64,000 nucleotides of DNA from Allorhodopirellula solitaria (GCF_007859855.1 NZ_SJPK01000006.1:215963-279962), one strand, 5' to 3'; positions 1 through 9,176 are shown, counted from the first letter of the stretch. A program made the numbers and translations. The notes: generated by a model from the letters alone, not told the origin.

Positions 1-451
1 CATCGTATTGCCCTTTCATCTGCACGACCGCGGTGTGCAGCGACTCAACATGCATTTTAGCTTTCTCTTCGGCACGGCGATCGACTTGGCTCTCGATGGT
101 GGCTTCGGCGACACGTTGCCCCTCGGCGTACCCAGCCGCATGAGCGTTGGCTTTGATCTCTTCGGCTTGCTCTCTCGCCTGCTCGAGCATTTGCTCGACT
201 TGCTGCTGGCAACGCTCGATTTGTTCGCGTCCCTGAGCAGCGAGATCGGACAGATTGAACTCGGTCGCGCGATGGGAATCGCCAGCCCCCGCTTCGCTGC
301 CCCGTGACGTTGTCTTGATGATCCGAGCCGAGGCACTGCGTTCGGACACACCGCCTTTGGATGGCTGATCGCTGGCGTTTTCACGCGTCGAGCGACTGCT
401 CGTGCTTGTGCTCGAAGCTTTCGCTGCAAAAGATTGAAAGATACCAGCCAT
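1..451 (-). CDS. fliH: FliH-like flagellar export regulator, N-terminal part (runs off the window)
   Basis: An open frame starts at ATG 451 and leaves the window after 150 codons. FliH is the cytoplasmic stator and negative regulator of the flagellar export ATPase FliI. Residues about 1-60 are Ser/Thr-rich and probably disordered. Residues about 70-130 form a Glu/Gln/Arg-rich coiled coil (QIERCQQQVEQMLEQ) followed by AGYAEGQRVAE, the Gly-spaced helix typical of FliH/YscL. It lies 38 bp after the fliG stop on the same strand, the usual fliG-fliH order. The family call rests on the coiled coil, the Gly-spaced helix and this neighbour; the conserved C-terminal domain is outside the window. Confidence 0.72.
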   Translation of the reverse strand, partial: MAGIFQSFAAKASSTSTSSRSTRENASDQPSKGGVSERSASARIIKTTSRGSEAGAGDSHRATEFNLSDLAAQGREQIERCQQQVEQMLEQAREQAEEIKANAHAAGYAEGQRVAEATIESQVDRRAEEKAKMHVESLHTAVVQMKGQYD

Positions 452-489
452 GAGAGGAGTTGCTGAGAGGGGACGCGGAGGGTATGGGT

Positions 490-1710
490 TCACATCGCGG
501 CGGCGACGTGGCGACGATTCAAGGCGGCCGTTTCAGCGGACTCGGTGGCAGAGCCGGTCGCACCGACTGGACGCGACTGTCCAGCCACGCGGGCTGCCGC
601 AGCCACCTCGACCTTCGCTCGGTCTATCTCACGGATCTCCAGACTACCGACGGACATCAAATGCTGCCGCACCTGGTTGGCTTGCGAACGCGGCAAACAG
701 GCAATTGCCGCATCGGCAACGGTGCTGGGTAAACCGCAGAGCGCCAGGATCGCGGTCCGCGTGTCGACGCGACCCAAAGATTCGCAGAGCTTAGCGGGCG
801 ACAAACGCATCAGCTCCTCGTGCGTTTGTTCGACCGACGGTTCGGGCACCGGGGTGACCTCCTCGCGGAGCGGTTCGGACCGTTGGGGAACCTGCTGATC
901 CCGCTGCCCTGCGGTTGTGGAATCGCTCTCATGGTACGAGCGGGTCGGTTTCGAGGTGGCGGGCATCTCGGCAAGGATGGCTTGCAACCGCGAGGACGCT
1001 GCCGCCGACGATTGGTGTTGGTATCGAGCATCCGCGCGGAAATTGGCATCACCGCGAGGCAGCGCCACACCGCCAGCGTCGGATAAGGACGGACTTCCTG
1101 CAGCGGGAATCAACCGATCGACTCGGCTGCGGAAGCTATGGGCGAGCTCACTGAGCATCTCGTCGGGGACATCGGGCAAGCGACCGATCCGCATCAGCAG
1201 GTCTTGGCGTTGGCTCTCGCCGAGTCGCGGTAGCAGTGCTGCTGCTCGCGCGGGAGGAAGATGGGCGAGCACGACGGTTTGGGTTTGAGGGTGCTCATCG
1301 CGAAGGAGGCTTAGCAAACCATCGTCGCCAATTCCCTCGAGAAAATCGAAAGGGGATGATTTGGCGGCCGCCTGTTGAGCCGCCCCTTGTCGCAGCGAAG
1401 CGGAAAATGATTCGATCGCGCGACGATGCTCGACCGGATCCACATCGACGAGCGTTTCCATCTCCCGCCGGACCCGTTGCTGGGTCTCGAGTGGGAGTTC
1501 ACTGAGCAGTTTGGCTGCCGTTCTCTCCGGGAGGTCCCGCAATACAATCGCCACTCGCCGCAGCGACGCTGCGCGTCGCGATCCGAGTTCAGCATGGGCA
1601 GCGATCGACGGCAAGGTAGGCAGCTCCGGCGTGAAGCAGGGAAACGAGTCAGAAAGAAGATTATTTCTGCATTCTTCCCTACTTCTACTCAAGTTGCCGG
1701 GTTGGCGCAA
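490..1710 (-). CDS. fliG: Flagellar motor switch protein FliG
   Basis: FliG is the rotor protein that couples stator units to the C-ring. The N-terminal domain (about residues 50-105) begins LRRVAIVLRDLPERTAAKLL. The middle domain carries the signature EHPQTQTVVLAHLPP near residue 140. A C-terminal domain near residues 300-380 includes SPAKLCESLGRVDTRTAILA, matching the charged rotor face. About 100 low-complexity residues separate the middle and C domains, which explains the 406-residue length against about 330-345 usually. The start is uncertain: the frame opens at TTG 1710, no in-frame ATG precedes the first domain, and an internal TTG about 32 codons later is also possible. No fliF lies upstream; a 318-bp mobile element begins 40 bp away. 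Confidence 0.85.
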   Translation of the reverse strand: MRQPGNLSRSREECRNNLLSDSFPCFTPELPTLPSIAAHAELGSRRAASLRRVAIVLRDLPERTAAKLLSELPLETQQRVRREMETLVDVDPVEHRRAIESFSASLRQGAAQQAAAKSSPFDFLEGIGDDGLLSLLRDEHPQTQTVVLAHLPPARAAALLPRLGESQRQDLLMRIGRLPDVPDEMLSELAHSFRSRVDRLIPAAGSPSLSDAGGVALPRGDANFRADARYQHQSSAAASSRLQAILAEMPATSKPTRSYHESDSTTAGQRDQQVPQRSEPLREEVTPVPEPSVEQTHEELMRLSPAKLCESLGRVDTRTAILALCGLPSTVADAAIACLPRSQANQVRQHLMSVGSLEIREIDRAKVEVAAAARVAGQSRPVGATGSATESAETAALNRRHVAAAM

Positions 1711-1749
1711 AGACTGAAATCGAACCAGTGGTCTGTCACGACTTATTCT

Positions 1750-2067
1750 GGCTCATCCGAGGGAAGCGTGGGCCCGAGGTTTTCAAGGCATGGCTCCCGT
1801 ATCGAAGGATTTATTTGTGGGATGTGATTATCAATGTTAGACTGGCACTGCCGGGAGAAACGGAGCCGAGCTCTGCAGAGGTGCTGGCTTGGCAAGGGAT
1901 ATCTCGGTCGCCAGCGTTTCCCTGCAAAAACGGTACGCCAATGGTGTTGTCGGTCCCTGGCGAGCGTTTGTTCGTCAGGGACGCATTTTTGAACGATCAT
2001 TGGATACGAGAGCCTTGCCTCAAAAAACCTTCCGCTGTGCTCTGCGCACGATTCCGTCGGATGAACC
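1750..2067 (+). mobile_element. 318-bp MITE-like element, copy 1
   Basis: The left end GGCTCATCC and right end GGATGAACC are inverted, and pairing continues inwards for about 24 bases (GAGGGAAGCG against CGATTCCGTC). Length is 318 bp, identical to the copies at 32104 and 35104, with about 14 mismatches to copy 2 by eye. Unlike the other two, this copy has no matching 8-bp flanks (CTTATTCT and AGAAAATA), so it may be older or rearranged. It encodes no transposase; open frames on both strands look incidental. The right end faces the plus-strand gene at 2418 and the left end lies upstream of fliG. Confidence 0.85.
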
Positions 2068-2200
2068 AGAAAATAGCCGGTGGTTTGAGTGCAAGCGAAC
2101 ACCACCGGATACGTCGCGAAGCGCAAAAGCCAACCCCGAATGGGGTTGAAGATCATTCGTGCGGGATCTGCGCCCCTCGTCGGGGCCGACGCTCCATCTT

Positions 2201-2272
2201 CAACGAATCACCGTAGGTGGCGCTGCGCTGACCGGCGGCTATTTTCTATCATCCCTTTCGGGATACTGATGG
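2201..2272 (+). repeat. Intergenic repeat unit shared with 11897-11973
   Basis: About 72 bp matching, in inverse orientation, the sequence at 11897-11973 (roughly 80 % by eye). Shared blocks include AGGTGGCGC, GCGCTGACCG, CGGCTATT and ATCATCCCT. It reads through as a peptide containing RRWRCADRRLFSIIP. My recollection is that similar short peptides are annotated as hypothetical proteins in Rhodopirellula genomes; I regard them as repeat translation. The rest of 2068-2417 holds no gene that I can support. Confidence 0.7.
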
Positions 2273-2417
2273 ATCGAAGACAGCTCGTTACCTGATTCAC
2301 TACGACGCTCGATGGACGCGGGAGGCACGCCGCGAGATCATGACGGCGTGACTCCGTGTCGGCTCGTTGTGTAGACTGGCGAATTCCCGCCCGCCCCTCC
2401 TGCCTACTTCGCCTGCC

Positions 2418-4199
2418 ATGTCTGTCCTCGCTCATCGTGCGCCGTCTCGCTTCCAGTTCGCGGTCGTGGCGACACTGCTTCTCGCTTCGACTGTGGCGGC
2501 CCAAAGCACGCCGCCGCCGGCTTTGTATGGTAGCGACGCTTTGGGGCGCGCGATGCCGACGCCAGCAGAGGTGCGGCCCTTTCGAAGTGATCGTTACGTT
2601 GGGCTGTTCTATTTTGCTTGGTTGCAGGGGATTGCGGCTGAGGACATTTCATTGATCCTCAAGAACAATCCCGACGCGATGTCGACCAATGCGTCTCCGC
2701 CATGGGGGAGCAAAAATTCGTTTCATTTTTGGGGTGAGCCTCTTTTTGGCTACTACCGCAGTGACGATCCGTGGATCATCCGCAGGCATGCCGACCTGCT
2801 CTCCGATGCCGGTGTCGACTTCCTCGTCCTCGACACCACCAATGCGCTGATTTACGAGAACGTCGTCGCTGAGATGCTCAAGGTGTTCGAGCAGAAACGT
2901 GCCGATGGTGATCACGTCCCGCAGCTCGCCTTCATGGTCAATTCTCGTGCTGGGCGAACCGCTCAGCGGATCTATGAAACCTTCTATCGATCCGGGGACC
3001 ACGGCGATTCGTGGTTCTCTTGGCAAGGCAAGCCCTTGTTGATTTGTGACCCCGCGAAAGCGTCTCCTGAGGTGGCCGAGTTCTTCACGTTGCGGTCGGC
3101 CCATTGGCCTTTTGAACTGGTCAACACCCACAATGCTTGGCACTGGGAGGCCACCTATCCGCAGGTCTATTCCTACGACCAGGATCCCGGGCATCCCGAG
3201 CAAATCAGCGTCTCGATCGGTCAAAATCTCGATCAACAGACCGGCCGCGTGGAGATGATGAGTACGGGCCAGGCACGCGGGCGGAGTTTCCATGATGGCG
3301 GAGTCGATCCCCGGCCCCATGCCTTTCAGTACGGATTGAACTTTCAAGAGCAATGGCAGCGAGCCTTGGAACTCGATCCGGAGGTCACCTTTGTTACCGG
3401 GTGGAACGAGTGGGTGGCGATGCAGCTCAATACCGGCGAAGGCGGCCCACCGGTGTTCTGCGACCTGTTTGACGTCGAGAACAGCCGCGATGTGGAAATG
3501 ATGAAGGGTGGTTATGGCGACAACTACTACATGCAGTTGGCTGCCAATATTCGTCGCTTCAAAGGCATGTCGCCGGAGCCAGCGATGGGGCCACACAAAA
3601 CGATCGATATCGATGGAGCGATGGACCAGTGGAGCGACGTCGAACCATCTTACCGCGACCCGACCGGCGACACGCTGCCCCGCGATTTTCCCGGCTGTGG
3701 TGATCACCACTACCGTGTGACAACGGGCCGCAACGATTTTCGTCTGGCGAAGATCTCTGAGGATGCGGCTCACTTGTATTTCTACATGCAGACCCGCGAT
3801 CCGGTCACCGACTCACACGATCCCAACTGGATGGAGCTGTTTCTGGATCTCGATGGCTCGGCGACGGTGGCGACGCACCCGAATTGGGAGGGGTTCGAAG
3901 TGCGGATTCGCGGGAGCGTCGTCGAGGCATCGACAGGCGGCTGGGACTGGCAGCCGATCGGTGATGCTCAGATGCGAGTTGACGGCAATCAGATGCACAT
4001 CGCGGTCGCCAAAAGCCTGTTGCGACCGATCAGGGAGGCCGCTGAATCCGGTTCATCGATTGGTTTCAAGTGGATCGACAACTCACAATCGCCCGGAGAG
4101 ATCATGGATGCCTATCTCAACGGTGACGCGGCTCCCGGCGGCCGGTTTCAATACCGGCACCGGGTGCACGAAGCGCCCGTTCAAAAGAGTGGCGAGTGA
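2418..4199 (+). CDS. Secreted GH71/GH99-like protein with C-terminal CBM9-like domain
   Basis: The 593-residue protein begins at ATG 2418, which gives a clean signal peptide (MSVLAHRAPSR, then a hydrophobic stretch ending STVAAQS). Residues about 45-390 resemble the (beta/alpha) barrel of GH71/GH99-type hydrolases that planctomycetes secrete: YVGLFYFAWLQG near the start, an acidic strand end at GVDFLVLDTTNA, and VTFVTGWNEWVAMQ near the end, whose Asp/Glu are plausible catalytic or binding residues. Residues about 410-590 start with TIDIDGAMDQW and contain MELFLDLDGSATV, the pattern of CBM9/DOMON-like sugar-binding domains. It probably acts on polysaccharide outside the cytoplasm; the substrate is unknown. 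It stands alone, convergent with lpdA. Confidence 0.7.
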   Translation: MSVLAHRAPSRFQFAVVATLLLASTVAAQSTPPPALYGSDALGRAMPTPAEVRPFRSDRYVGLFYFAWLQGIAAEDISLILKNNPDAMSTNASPPWGSKNSFHFWGEPLFGYYRSDDPWIIRRHADLLSDAGVDFLVLDTTNALIYENVVAEMLKVFEQKRADGDHVPQLAFMVNSRAGRTAQRIYETFYRSGDHGDSWFSWQGKPLLICDPAKASPEVAEFFTLRSAHWPFELVNTHNAWHWEATYPQVYSYDQDPGHPEQISVSIGQNLDQQTGRVEMMSTGQARGRSFHDGGVDPRPHAFQYGLNFQEQWQRALELDPEVTFVTGWNEWVAMQLNTGEGGPPVFCDLFDVENSRDVEMMKGGYGDNYYMQLAANIRRFKGMSPEPAMGPHKTIDIDGAMDQWSDVEPSYRDPTGDTLPRDFPGCGDHHYRVTTGRNDFRLAKISEDAAHLYFYMQTRDPVTDSHDPNWMELFLDLDGSATVATHPNWEGFEVRIRGSVVEASTGGWDWQPIGDAQMRVDGNQMHIAVAKSLLRPIREAAESGSSIGFKWIDNSQSPGEIMDAYLNGDAAPGGRFQYRHRVHEAPVQKSGE

Positions 4200-4273
4200 T
4201 CTGGCTGCCAATCGCGGTGGTGTGCGCGAGCCCAGTGGAAGGCTCTCAGCAGCTTGGCGAACCAAGGGCGTTC

Positions 4274-5710
4274 TCAGCTCTTGGCTTTTCGCTTGGGCTT
4301 GTAGATTTCGGTGGCGGTACCGAAGTGGATTTCGCCTGCGTTCATCAGGGTTTCGCTGAGCGTGGGGTGGGGGTGCACGGTTTCGGCGATGTCGCCGACC
4401 TCGCAACCCATTTCGATGGCTAGTGCAGCTTCGCCGATCAATTCACCGGCTCCGGTCCCTACGATGCCGCAGCCGAGCACGCGATTGGTCTCCGGATCGA
4501 TCAGCCATTTTGTCAGGCCGTTGGTGATATTGAGTGCCTGAGCGCGGCCGCTGGCGGCCCATGGGTACGTCGCCACGCTGACCTTGCGGCCATCCCGTTT
4601 CGCTTCCCCTTCGGTGAGGCCAGCCCAGGCGATTTCAGGGTCAGTGAAAACAACCGCTGGGATGGCACGCTTGTCAAATTCGGCTGATTTGCCAGCGATC
4701 ACTTCGGCTGCGACGCGACCTTCGTGAGTCGCTTTGTGGGCGAGCATCGGATCGCCGGCGACGTCGCCAATGGCGAAGATTTTCGGGTCGGCGGTGCGCT
4801 GCTGGGAATTGCAGACGACGAAGCCACGGTCGTTGACGACAACCTGAGTGTTTTCGAGTCCGAGGCCGCGGGTGACCGGGCGGCGGCCGACGCTAACGAG
4901 CACGCGATCGAAACGTTCGTGACCGAACTTGTTGGGCCCTTCGAAGGTCACTTCAATTTGGTCATCGACTTCGCTGACCGAGCCGACCTTCGTATTGAGG
5001 TGGACGCGTCCGTCGCAGATGGCGTCGATGCGTTTTGCCAAGGGCTTGACCAGGTCGCGATCCGCACCGGGGATCAAGCCTTCCGCTAATTCGACGACCG
5101 TCACCTTGGACCCAAGTCCAGCGTAGACTGTCCCCATTTCCAATCCGATGTATCCACCACCGATGACAAGCAGCGTATCGGGGATATCCTTCAACGCGAG
5201 TGCTCCGGTGCTGTCCATGACCCGGTCGCTGCCGATGTCAAAGCTCGGCGGCATGGCGGGGACACTGCCGGTGGCGAGGATGCAGTGATCAAAAGTGATC
5301 GATTTGCCTTCGGGGATTGATTCATGGTCGCCTTCGAGTTTGATTTCACTCGAGCTGGCGAACGATCCCCGGGCTTGGATCACGTTGACGCCGCGGCGCT
5401 TGGCGACTTGGGCCAAGCCGCCGGTCAGGTTGGAGATCACCTGATCCTTGCGACTGCGCACGGTATCGATATCGATCTTCAGGTCGCAGTCATACTTCAC
5501 GCCCCACTCCGTCTCCAATTCGGAGACTTCGCTGATCACTTTGGCAACGTGCAAAAGCGCCTTGCTGGGGATGCAACCACGCAGCAGGCAGGTGCCTCCC
5601 AGGCGGGGTTCGGCTTCGACGATAGTAACGTCGAGGCCTTCATCCGATGCGAGGAAGGCGGCCGCATAGCCACCGGGGCCACCACCGAGAACAACAACGG
5701 GACTGTGCAT
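4274..5710 (-). CDS. lpdA: Dihydrolipoyl dehydrogenase (E3)
   Basis: A flavoprotein disulfide reductase of 478 residues, normal for E3 of 2-oxoacid dehydrogenase complexes, where it reoxidises dihydrolipoamide with NAD+. The N-terminal FAD motif is VVVLGGGPGGYAAA. The redox-active disulfide is GGTCLLRGCIPSK near residue 40. The NAD-binding motif is LLVIGGGYIGLEMG near residue 180. The second FAD contact is FAIGDVAGDPMLAHKA, and the C-terminal catalytic His-Glu motif is VHPHPTLSE. All key residues are present. No E1 or E2 gene is adjacent; it lies 75 bp downstream of rpsD on the same strand, so it may serve several complexes or be read from the rpsD transcript. Confidence 0.95.
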   Translation of the reverse strand: MHSPVVVLGGGPGGYAAAFLASDEGLDVTIVEAEPRLGGTCLLRGCIPSKALLHVAKVISEVSELETEWGVKYDCDLKIDIDTVRSRKDQVISNLTGGLAQVAKRRGVNVIQARGSFASSSEIKLEGDHESIPEGKSITFDHCILATGSVPAMPPSFDIGSDRVMDSTGALALKDIPDTLLVIGGGYIGLEMGTVYAGLGSKVTVVELAEGLIPGADRDLVKPLAKRIDAICDGRVHLNTKVGSVSEVDDQIEVTFEGPNKFGHERFDRVLVSVGRRPVTRGLGLENTQVVVNDRGFVVCNSQQRTADPKIFAIGDVAGDPMLAHKATHEGRVAAEVIAGKSAEFDKRAIPAVVFTDPEIAWAGLTEGEAKRDGRKVSVATYPWAASGRAQALNITNGLTKWLIDPETNRVLGCGIVGTGAGELIGEAALAIEMGCEVGDIAETVHPHPTLSETLMNAGEIHFGTATEIYKPKRKAKS

Positions 5711-5785
5711 GATGTGGAAACAGGTTGCGTGGAATAGAAATGATTATGCGACTCAGGCCCGCATGAGTCCGCGCCGAGTCGTCGC

Positions 5786-6394
5786 TTAGCGCGACAGGAA
5801 TTCGACGACGCTGTTAGCATCGACGGGCAGGCTGATGTCGACGGCCCCAGGCAGGCTGAGGACGGTCGCACGCAACCCTTCGCTGTCGAAGGAGACCCAG
5901 TCTAGTCCGTCTGGCGGCGAGTTGGCGATCACGCCGCGGTACAGATTCTTGAGGTTTTCGCGACCACGGACTTCGATGATGTCGTTGGCTCGCAGCAGGT
6001 ATCCTGGCTTGGTCACTTTAACGCCATTGACGCAGAAGTGTCCGTGGACAATGCCTTGGCGGGCTTGGGGACGTGTTTTCGTGAAGCCGACGCGGCGGAC
6101 GACGTTGTCCAAGCGGCTTTCGCACATCAGGAGCAACAACTCACCGGTGTTGCCGGATTTTCGACCCACGTTTTCGAAGTAGCGGCGTAGTTGACGTTCG
6201 CCCAACCCGTAGTAGTGCTTGATCTTTTGCTTCTCCATCAACGCCAAGCCGTAGACGCTGGGACGGCGGCCCCGAACGTGCATCCCCGGAGGCGTGTTAC
6301 GCCGATCGAGGGCGCGGGCGGCGCCGGATGTTTCGTAGAGCAGCGTGCCCAAACGACGGTTAATGCGGGCTTTGGGACCGGTGTAATGACCCAT
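5786..6394 (-). CDS. rpsD: 30S ribosomal protein S4
   Basis: At 202 residues it has normal S4 length. The N-terminal region contains GPKARINRRLGTLLYE, without the Cys zinc site found in some S4 proteins. The body has KQKIKHYYGLGERQLRRYF, and the S4 RNA-binding domain carries ESRLDNVVRRVGF and ARQGIVHGHFCVNG. It is a primary 16S-binding assembly protein. It is not next to rpsM, rpsK or rpoA here, whereas in many bacteria it sits in that operon. The upstream 166 bp to the end of pheA may hold its promoter; no S4 leader structure was recognised. Confidence 0.96.
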   Translation of the reverse strand: MGHYTGPKARINRRLGTLLYETSGAARALDRRNTPPGMHVRGRRPSVYGLALMEKQKIKHYYGLGERQLRRYFENVGRKSGNTGELLLLMCESRLDNVVRRVGFTKTRPQARQGIVHGHFCVNGVKVTKPGYLLRANDIIEVRGRENLKNLYRGVIANSPPDGLDWVSFDSEGLRATVLSLPGAVDISLPVDANSVVEFLSR

Positions 6395-6560
6395 CTAGGT
6401 GTTCTCGATTCGGGGGTGGGGCGGCGGGATCGGCGTGGTGGAACCCGACAAATGGTCCCAGACGGTCTCGCCTGAATTCAGGAAAAACGAACTTTCAAGA
6501 AAATTCGAGCGGGGATTGTGGATCGACGGCGCAAAATTTTCAAGGGGAAAGGCAAGACTT

Positions 6561-7619
6561 TCAGACCTTTCGTCCCCGGGGGTAGCTACCCAAGACAGCG
6601 AGGTGCTGGGTTTGCTCGGGCAACGCCGCGATCGCGGCGGTGACTGCTGGTTCACTTTGGTGTCCAGGGAACTCGACGATGAAGAAATACTCGTTCGGGC
6701 GGCCCGGTTTAGGGAAGGATTCGATCCAGGTCAAGTTCAGGCCATGATCACGTAAGACCCCCATCACATCGGCGACCGTCCCGGGTCGGTGCTGGACTTC
6801 AAACAGTAGAGTGGTTTTGTCGTCGCCACTCGGTTCGGGTTGTTCCGAGCCCAGGACCGCGAAACGGGTGATATTGTCGCGGTTGTCTTCGATCGAGGGC
6901 TGGACGACGTCGAGCCCGTACCGCCGGGCCGCGGCGAGGCTCGCGACCGCGGCGATACCCGGCGTTTGAGCTGCTGCCTCGGCGGCGGCTGCCGTCGAGG
7001 CGGTCTCGACGAGCTGCACGCCCGGTAGGTGATCTGCCAGCCAACCTCGGCACTGAGACAACGCCTGCGGCTTGCTGTGTACCTGCGTGATCTCAGCAAG
7101 TGGGCTTAGTGAGAGCAGGTTGTGATGGATCGCCAGCAAGATCTCGCCGGTGATATTCACGTTGCCGTGAGTGAGGCGGCCGAGCGTGTCGACGATGCGG
7201 CCATCGGTGCTGTTTTCGATCGGCACGATACCATGTCCGCAATCGCCCCGGCCGACCGCGTCGAACACCGCGCCGATGGACGAGACGGGCGACAATTCGG
7301 TTCCCTCCCCGAAATACCCCAAGGCCGCCAGATGGCTGTAGCTGTCGATCGGACCGAGAAAGGCCACCCGTTCGGGCCGCGAAGCTTGGTAGCACGCCGA
7401 AACAATATGCCGCAGGATGGACCGCCGCGCCGCTGCTGGGATCCCCGCTGGAATTGTCGCCATCGATTCCGTCGCGACCCGTTCGGCCTCAGCCATTCCC
7501 TCAGTAAGATTCGGGCTGTCACCCTGCTGACGCAGTTGAGCTGCCACCCACCGTTGTCGGCGATCGATCAGATCGAGGATTTCTTGATCGAGCTGGCTGA
7601 GGTGGGTGGGGTCATGCAT
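6561..7619 (-). CDS. pheA: Bifunctional chorismate mutase / prephenate dehydratase (P-protein)
   Basis: Two steps of phenylalanine synthesis, chorismate to prephenate to phenylpyruvate. Residues about 1-85 are an AroQ-type chorismate mutase (LSQLDQEILDLIDRRQRWV). Prephenate dehydratase follows, with VAFLGPIDSYSHLAA, GIVPIENSTDGRIVDTL and the catalytic Thr region NITRFAVLG. A C-terminal ACT domain contains the Phe-sensing motifs HRPGTVADVMGVLRDHGLNLTWIES and hence probably feedback control, though the ESFP form of the ESRP motif is slightly altered. ATG 7619 is preferred over the in-frame GTG at 7655 because the extra 12 residues are unlike the family. It is a single gene with no other aromatic genes nearby. 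Confidence 0.93.
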   Translation of the reverse strand: MHDPTHLSQLDQEILDLIDRRQRWVAAQLRQQGDSPNLTEGMAEAERVATESMATIPAGIPAAARRSILRHIVSACYQASRPERVAFLGPIDSYSHLAALGYFGEGTELSPVSSIGAVFDAVGRGDCGHGIVPIENSTDGRIVDTLGRLTHGNVNITGEILLAIHHNLLSLSPLAEITQVHSKPQALSQCRGWLADHLPGVQLVETASTAAAAEAAAQTPGIAAVASLAAARRYGLDVVQPSIEDNRDNITRFAVLGSEQPEPSGDDKTTLLFEVQHRPGTVADVMGVLRDHGLNLTWIESFPKPGRPNEYFFIVEFPGHQSEPAVTAAIAALPEQTQHLAVLGSYPRGRKV

Positions 7620-7901
7620 GGTATCGGTGAAGATTAGCGGGCCGCGTGCTGGCACCCTGGTGGGTGCGGGCGAGAGGAACAGGGAAGGCGAGGAAACAGG
7701 AAGGCTAAGTAGCAGGGAACTGTCGAGCGTCGTTCATCTCATCGTTCGATGTGAACGCTTGGCTGGCCGGAAAACCACCCCAAGAATTCGTCACCGTGGA
7801 ACGAGGACGACTGAGAAGATAACCAACGTCGGTGGCTTTCGCACCCGGCGGGGTGCGGAGGCTTCCGGTCGACTGTTTCTGCACCCGGCGAGCTGCTTTC
7901 A

Positions 7902-8029
7902 AGCCCAGCAGACTATTGGGCTGTCGATTGATTCGATGTTGGCTCCGCAATGGTGAGCCGAGGGCAGTAAGGCCCTGGGTAGCGCCGCTCACCCGGCCAC
8001 TGACGCGTCTCAGCTCAATCACTCGACAG
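7902..8029 (+). repeat. Palindromic intergenic repeat, copy A
   Basis: The unit starts with a stem AGCCCA (7902-7907) pairing TGGGCT (7917-7922). It continues CTGTCGATTGATTCGATG and then the shared core GTGAGCCGAGGGC with its partner CAGCTCA, ending TCGACAG, the reverse complement of its own CTGTCGA. Related copies lie at 11688-11894 and 54845-54972. It occupies the gap between pheA and the minus-strand gene ending at 8034. The rest of 7620-7901 holds short hairpins but no gene that I can support. Confidence 0.7.
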
Positions 8030-8033
8030 CCGG

Positions 8034-8480
8034 CTATGCGGCCCGGCGGGTTTCGCCCGCAGTTTGGTGCTGAGGAGCTTGGTGTTGAGGTTCGGGCGCG
8101 ACCATTGGCAGTGTCGACGGTGCGAGTGGCTCGACGGATTCGGTGGGTTCGACGGGTTCGGTGGGAACCGCCGGCTGCGTTTGCTCGCTGTTTTCCGCTT
8201 GCGCGAGCGCCTGTTTCTGGTGGAGCTCTTGCACCTGCTCGGACATCTCAGCCGCGTTCCAGCTGACCAGGCAGGCTCCATCGGTGTCGTGGATTTTCAG
8301 CTGGTCCTCTTCGGCGAACCAGATCGCAGAGAATTGTTCGCAGCGAAATTTTCGACCGCAGTAGAATCCATTGTTGATGAAGATCGAGTCGTGCAGATCG
8401 ATCGATTCGTCTGGATATTGCCCCTGGCAGTAGGCATGGACACAGTTGCGGACGCGAGCGAGCTGTTGCGACGGAGTCAT
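8034..8480 (-). CDS. Conserved hypothetical protein with Pro/Glu-rich tail
   Basis: A 148-residue protein starting at ATG 8480. Residues about 1-90 look folded, with a pair of cysteines in INNGFYCGRKFRCEQF and an acidic stretch WFAEEDQLKIHDTDG. Residues about 95-148 are a Gln/Pro/Glu-rich low-complexity tail with PTEPVEPTESVEP repeats. There is no signal peptide or membrane segment. I do not recognise the family. The N-terminal half has the composition of a real protein, whereas the opposite-strand frame reads as repetitive Arg/Gly-rich sequence. It is divergent from hpt, with 156 bp between the starts. Confidence 0.6.
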   Translation of the reverse strand: MTPSQQLARVRNCVHAYCQGQYPDESIDLHDSIFINNGFYCGRKFRCEQFSAIWFAEEDQLKIHDTDGACLVSWNAAEMSEQVQELHQKQALAQAENSEQTQPAVPTEPVEPTESVEPLAPSTLPMVAPEPQHQAPQHQTAGETRRAA

Positions 8481-8636
8481 GCGTCTGTTCGACCTGGATC
8501 AAATGCGGCAAAATAAGCGGACGGCGATGCACCATCGGCTGTCGTGATGTATCGGCGGTCGCTGTCGCGCGGGATCGGCTAGACCGTTCCATGTGGCAAA
8601 CTCAACCCAGTTCTCCTATCTTTAAGGCCGGCTCTC

Positions 8637-9176
8637 GTGCGCACGTTGATTACTGAAACGCAGCTTTCCGCTGGCGTTGCGCAGCTCGCCCGCGAAATTG
8701 ACGCGCACTATCGCGGTCGCCCCATCACCGTCGTGGCCGTGTTGACCGGTTCGGTCGTGCTCTTTGCCGACCTGATTCGGCGGCTATCGATGCCCCAGCG
8801 TGTGGGTGTGATCCAAGCGTCGAGTTATCGCGGTGGGACGAAGCCTGGCGAGTTAATCATTGATGCGAAGATGTTGATCGATGTGAAGAATCGAGACGTG
8901 CTGTTGGTGGACGATATTTTTGATACGGGCGCGACGATCGCGAAGCTGCGAGAGGAATTGCTCGCGATGGGGGCGGACAGCGTGGCGACGGCCGTGTTGT
9001 TGCGGAAATCTCGTGAGGATCAGCACAGCATGCGGCCGGACTTCATTGCCTTCGAGATCCCTGACGAGTTTGTCGTTGGCTACGGATTGGACTACCTCGA
9101 CATGTATCGCAACCTGCCCTACATCGCCATCCTCGAGCCGGCTGAGATTGCCGCGACGGCGGCTGAGTTCGGATGA
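8637..9176 (+). CDS. hpt: Hypoxanthine phosphoribosyltransferase
   Basis: A purine salvage enzyme of 179 residues that forms IMP or GMP from the free base and PRPP. The PRPP-binding signature is VLLVDDIFDTGATI near residue 90. The GSVVLFADLIRRL segment and SSYRGGTKPGE loop match the HPRT flexible loop region. The C-terminal VGYGLDYLDMYRNLPYI is diagnostic for hypoxanthine/guanine PRTases. The start is GTG 8637, which gives the expected N-terminus. It overlaps the next gene by 4 bp (ATGA), so the glycosyltransferase is probably translationally coupled to it. Confidence 0.93.
   Translation: MRTLITETQLSAGVAQLAREIDAHYRGRPITVVAVLTGSVVLFADLIRRLSMPQRVGVIQASSYRGGTKPGELIIDAKMLIDVKNRDVLLVDDIFDTGATIAKLREELLAMGADSVATAVLLRKSREDQHSMRPDFIAFEIPDEFVVGYGLDYLDMYRNLPYIAILEPAEIAATAAEFG

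Noticed and set aside
1743-2156. Open frames on both strands across the 318-bp element
   Set aside because: They are kept open by high GC content; differences between copies are not concentrated in third codon positions and no start or ribosome site fits.
2649-3773. A 374-residue minus-strand frame inside the secreted glycosidase-like gene
   Set aside because: It mirrors a well-supported plus-strand gene with signal peptide and domains; the reverse frame has no recognisable motif.
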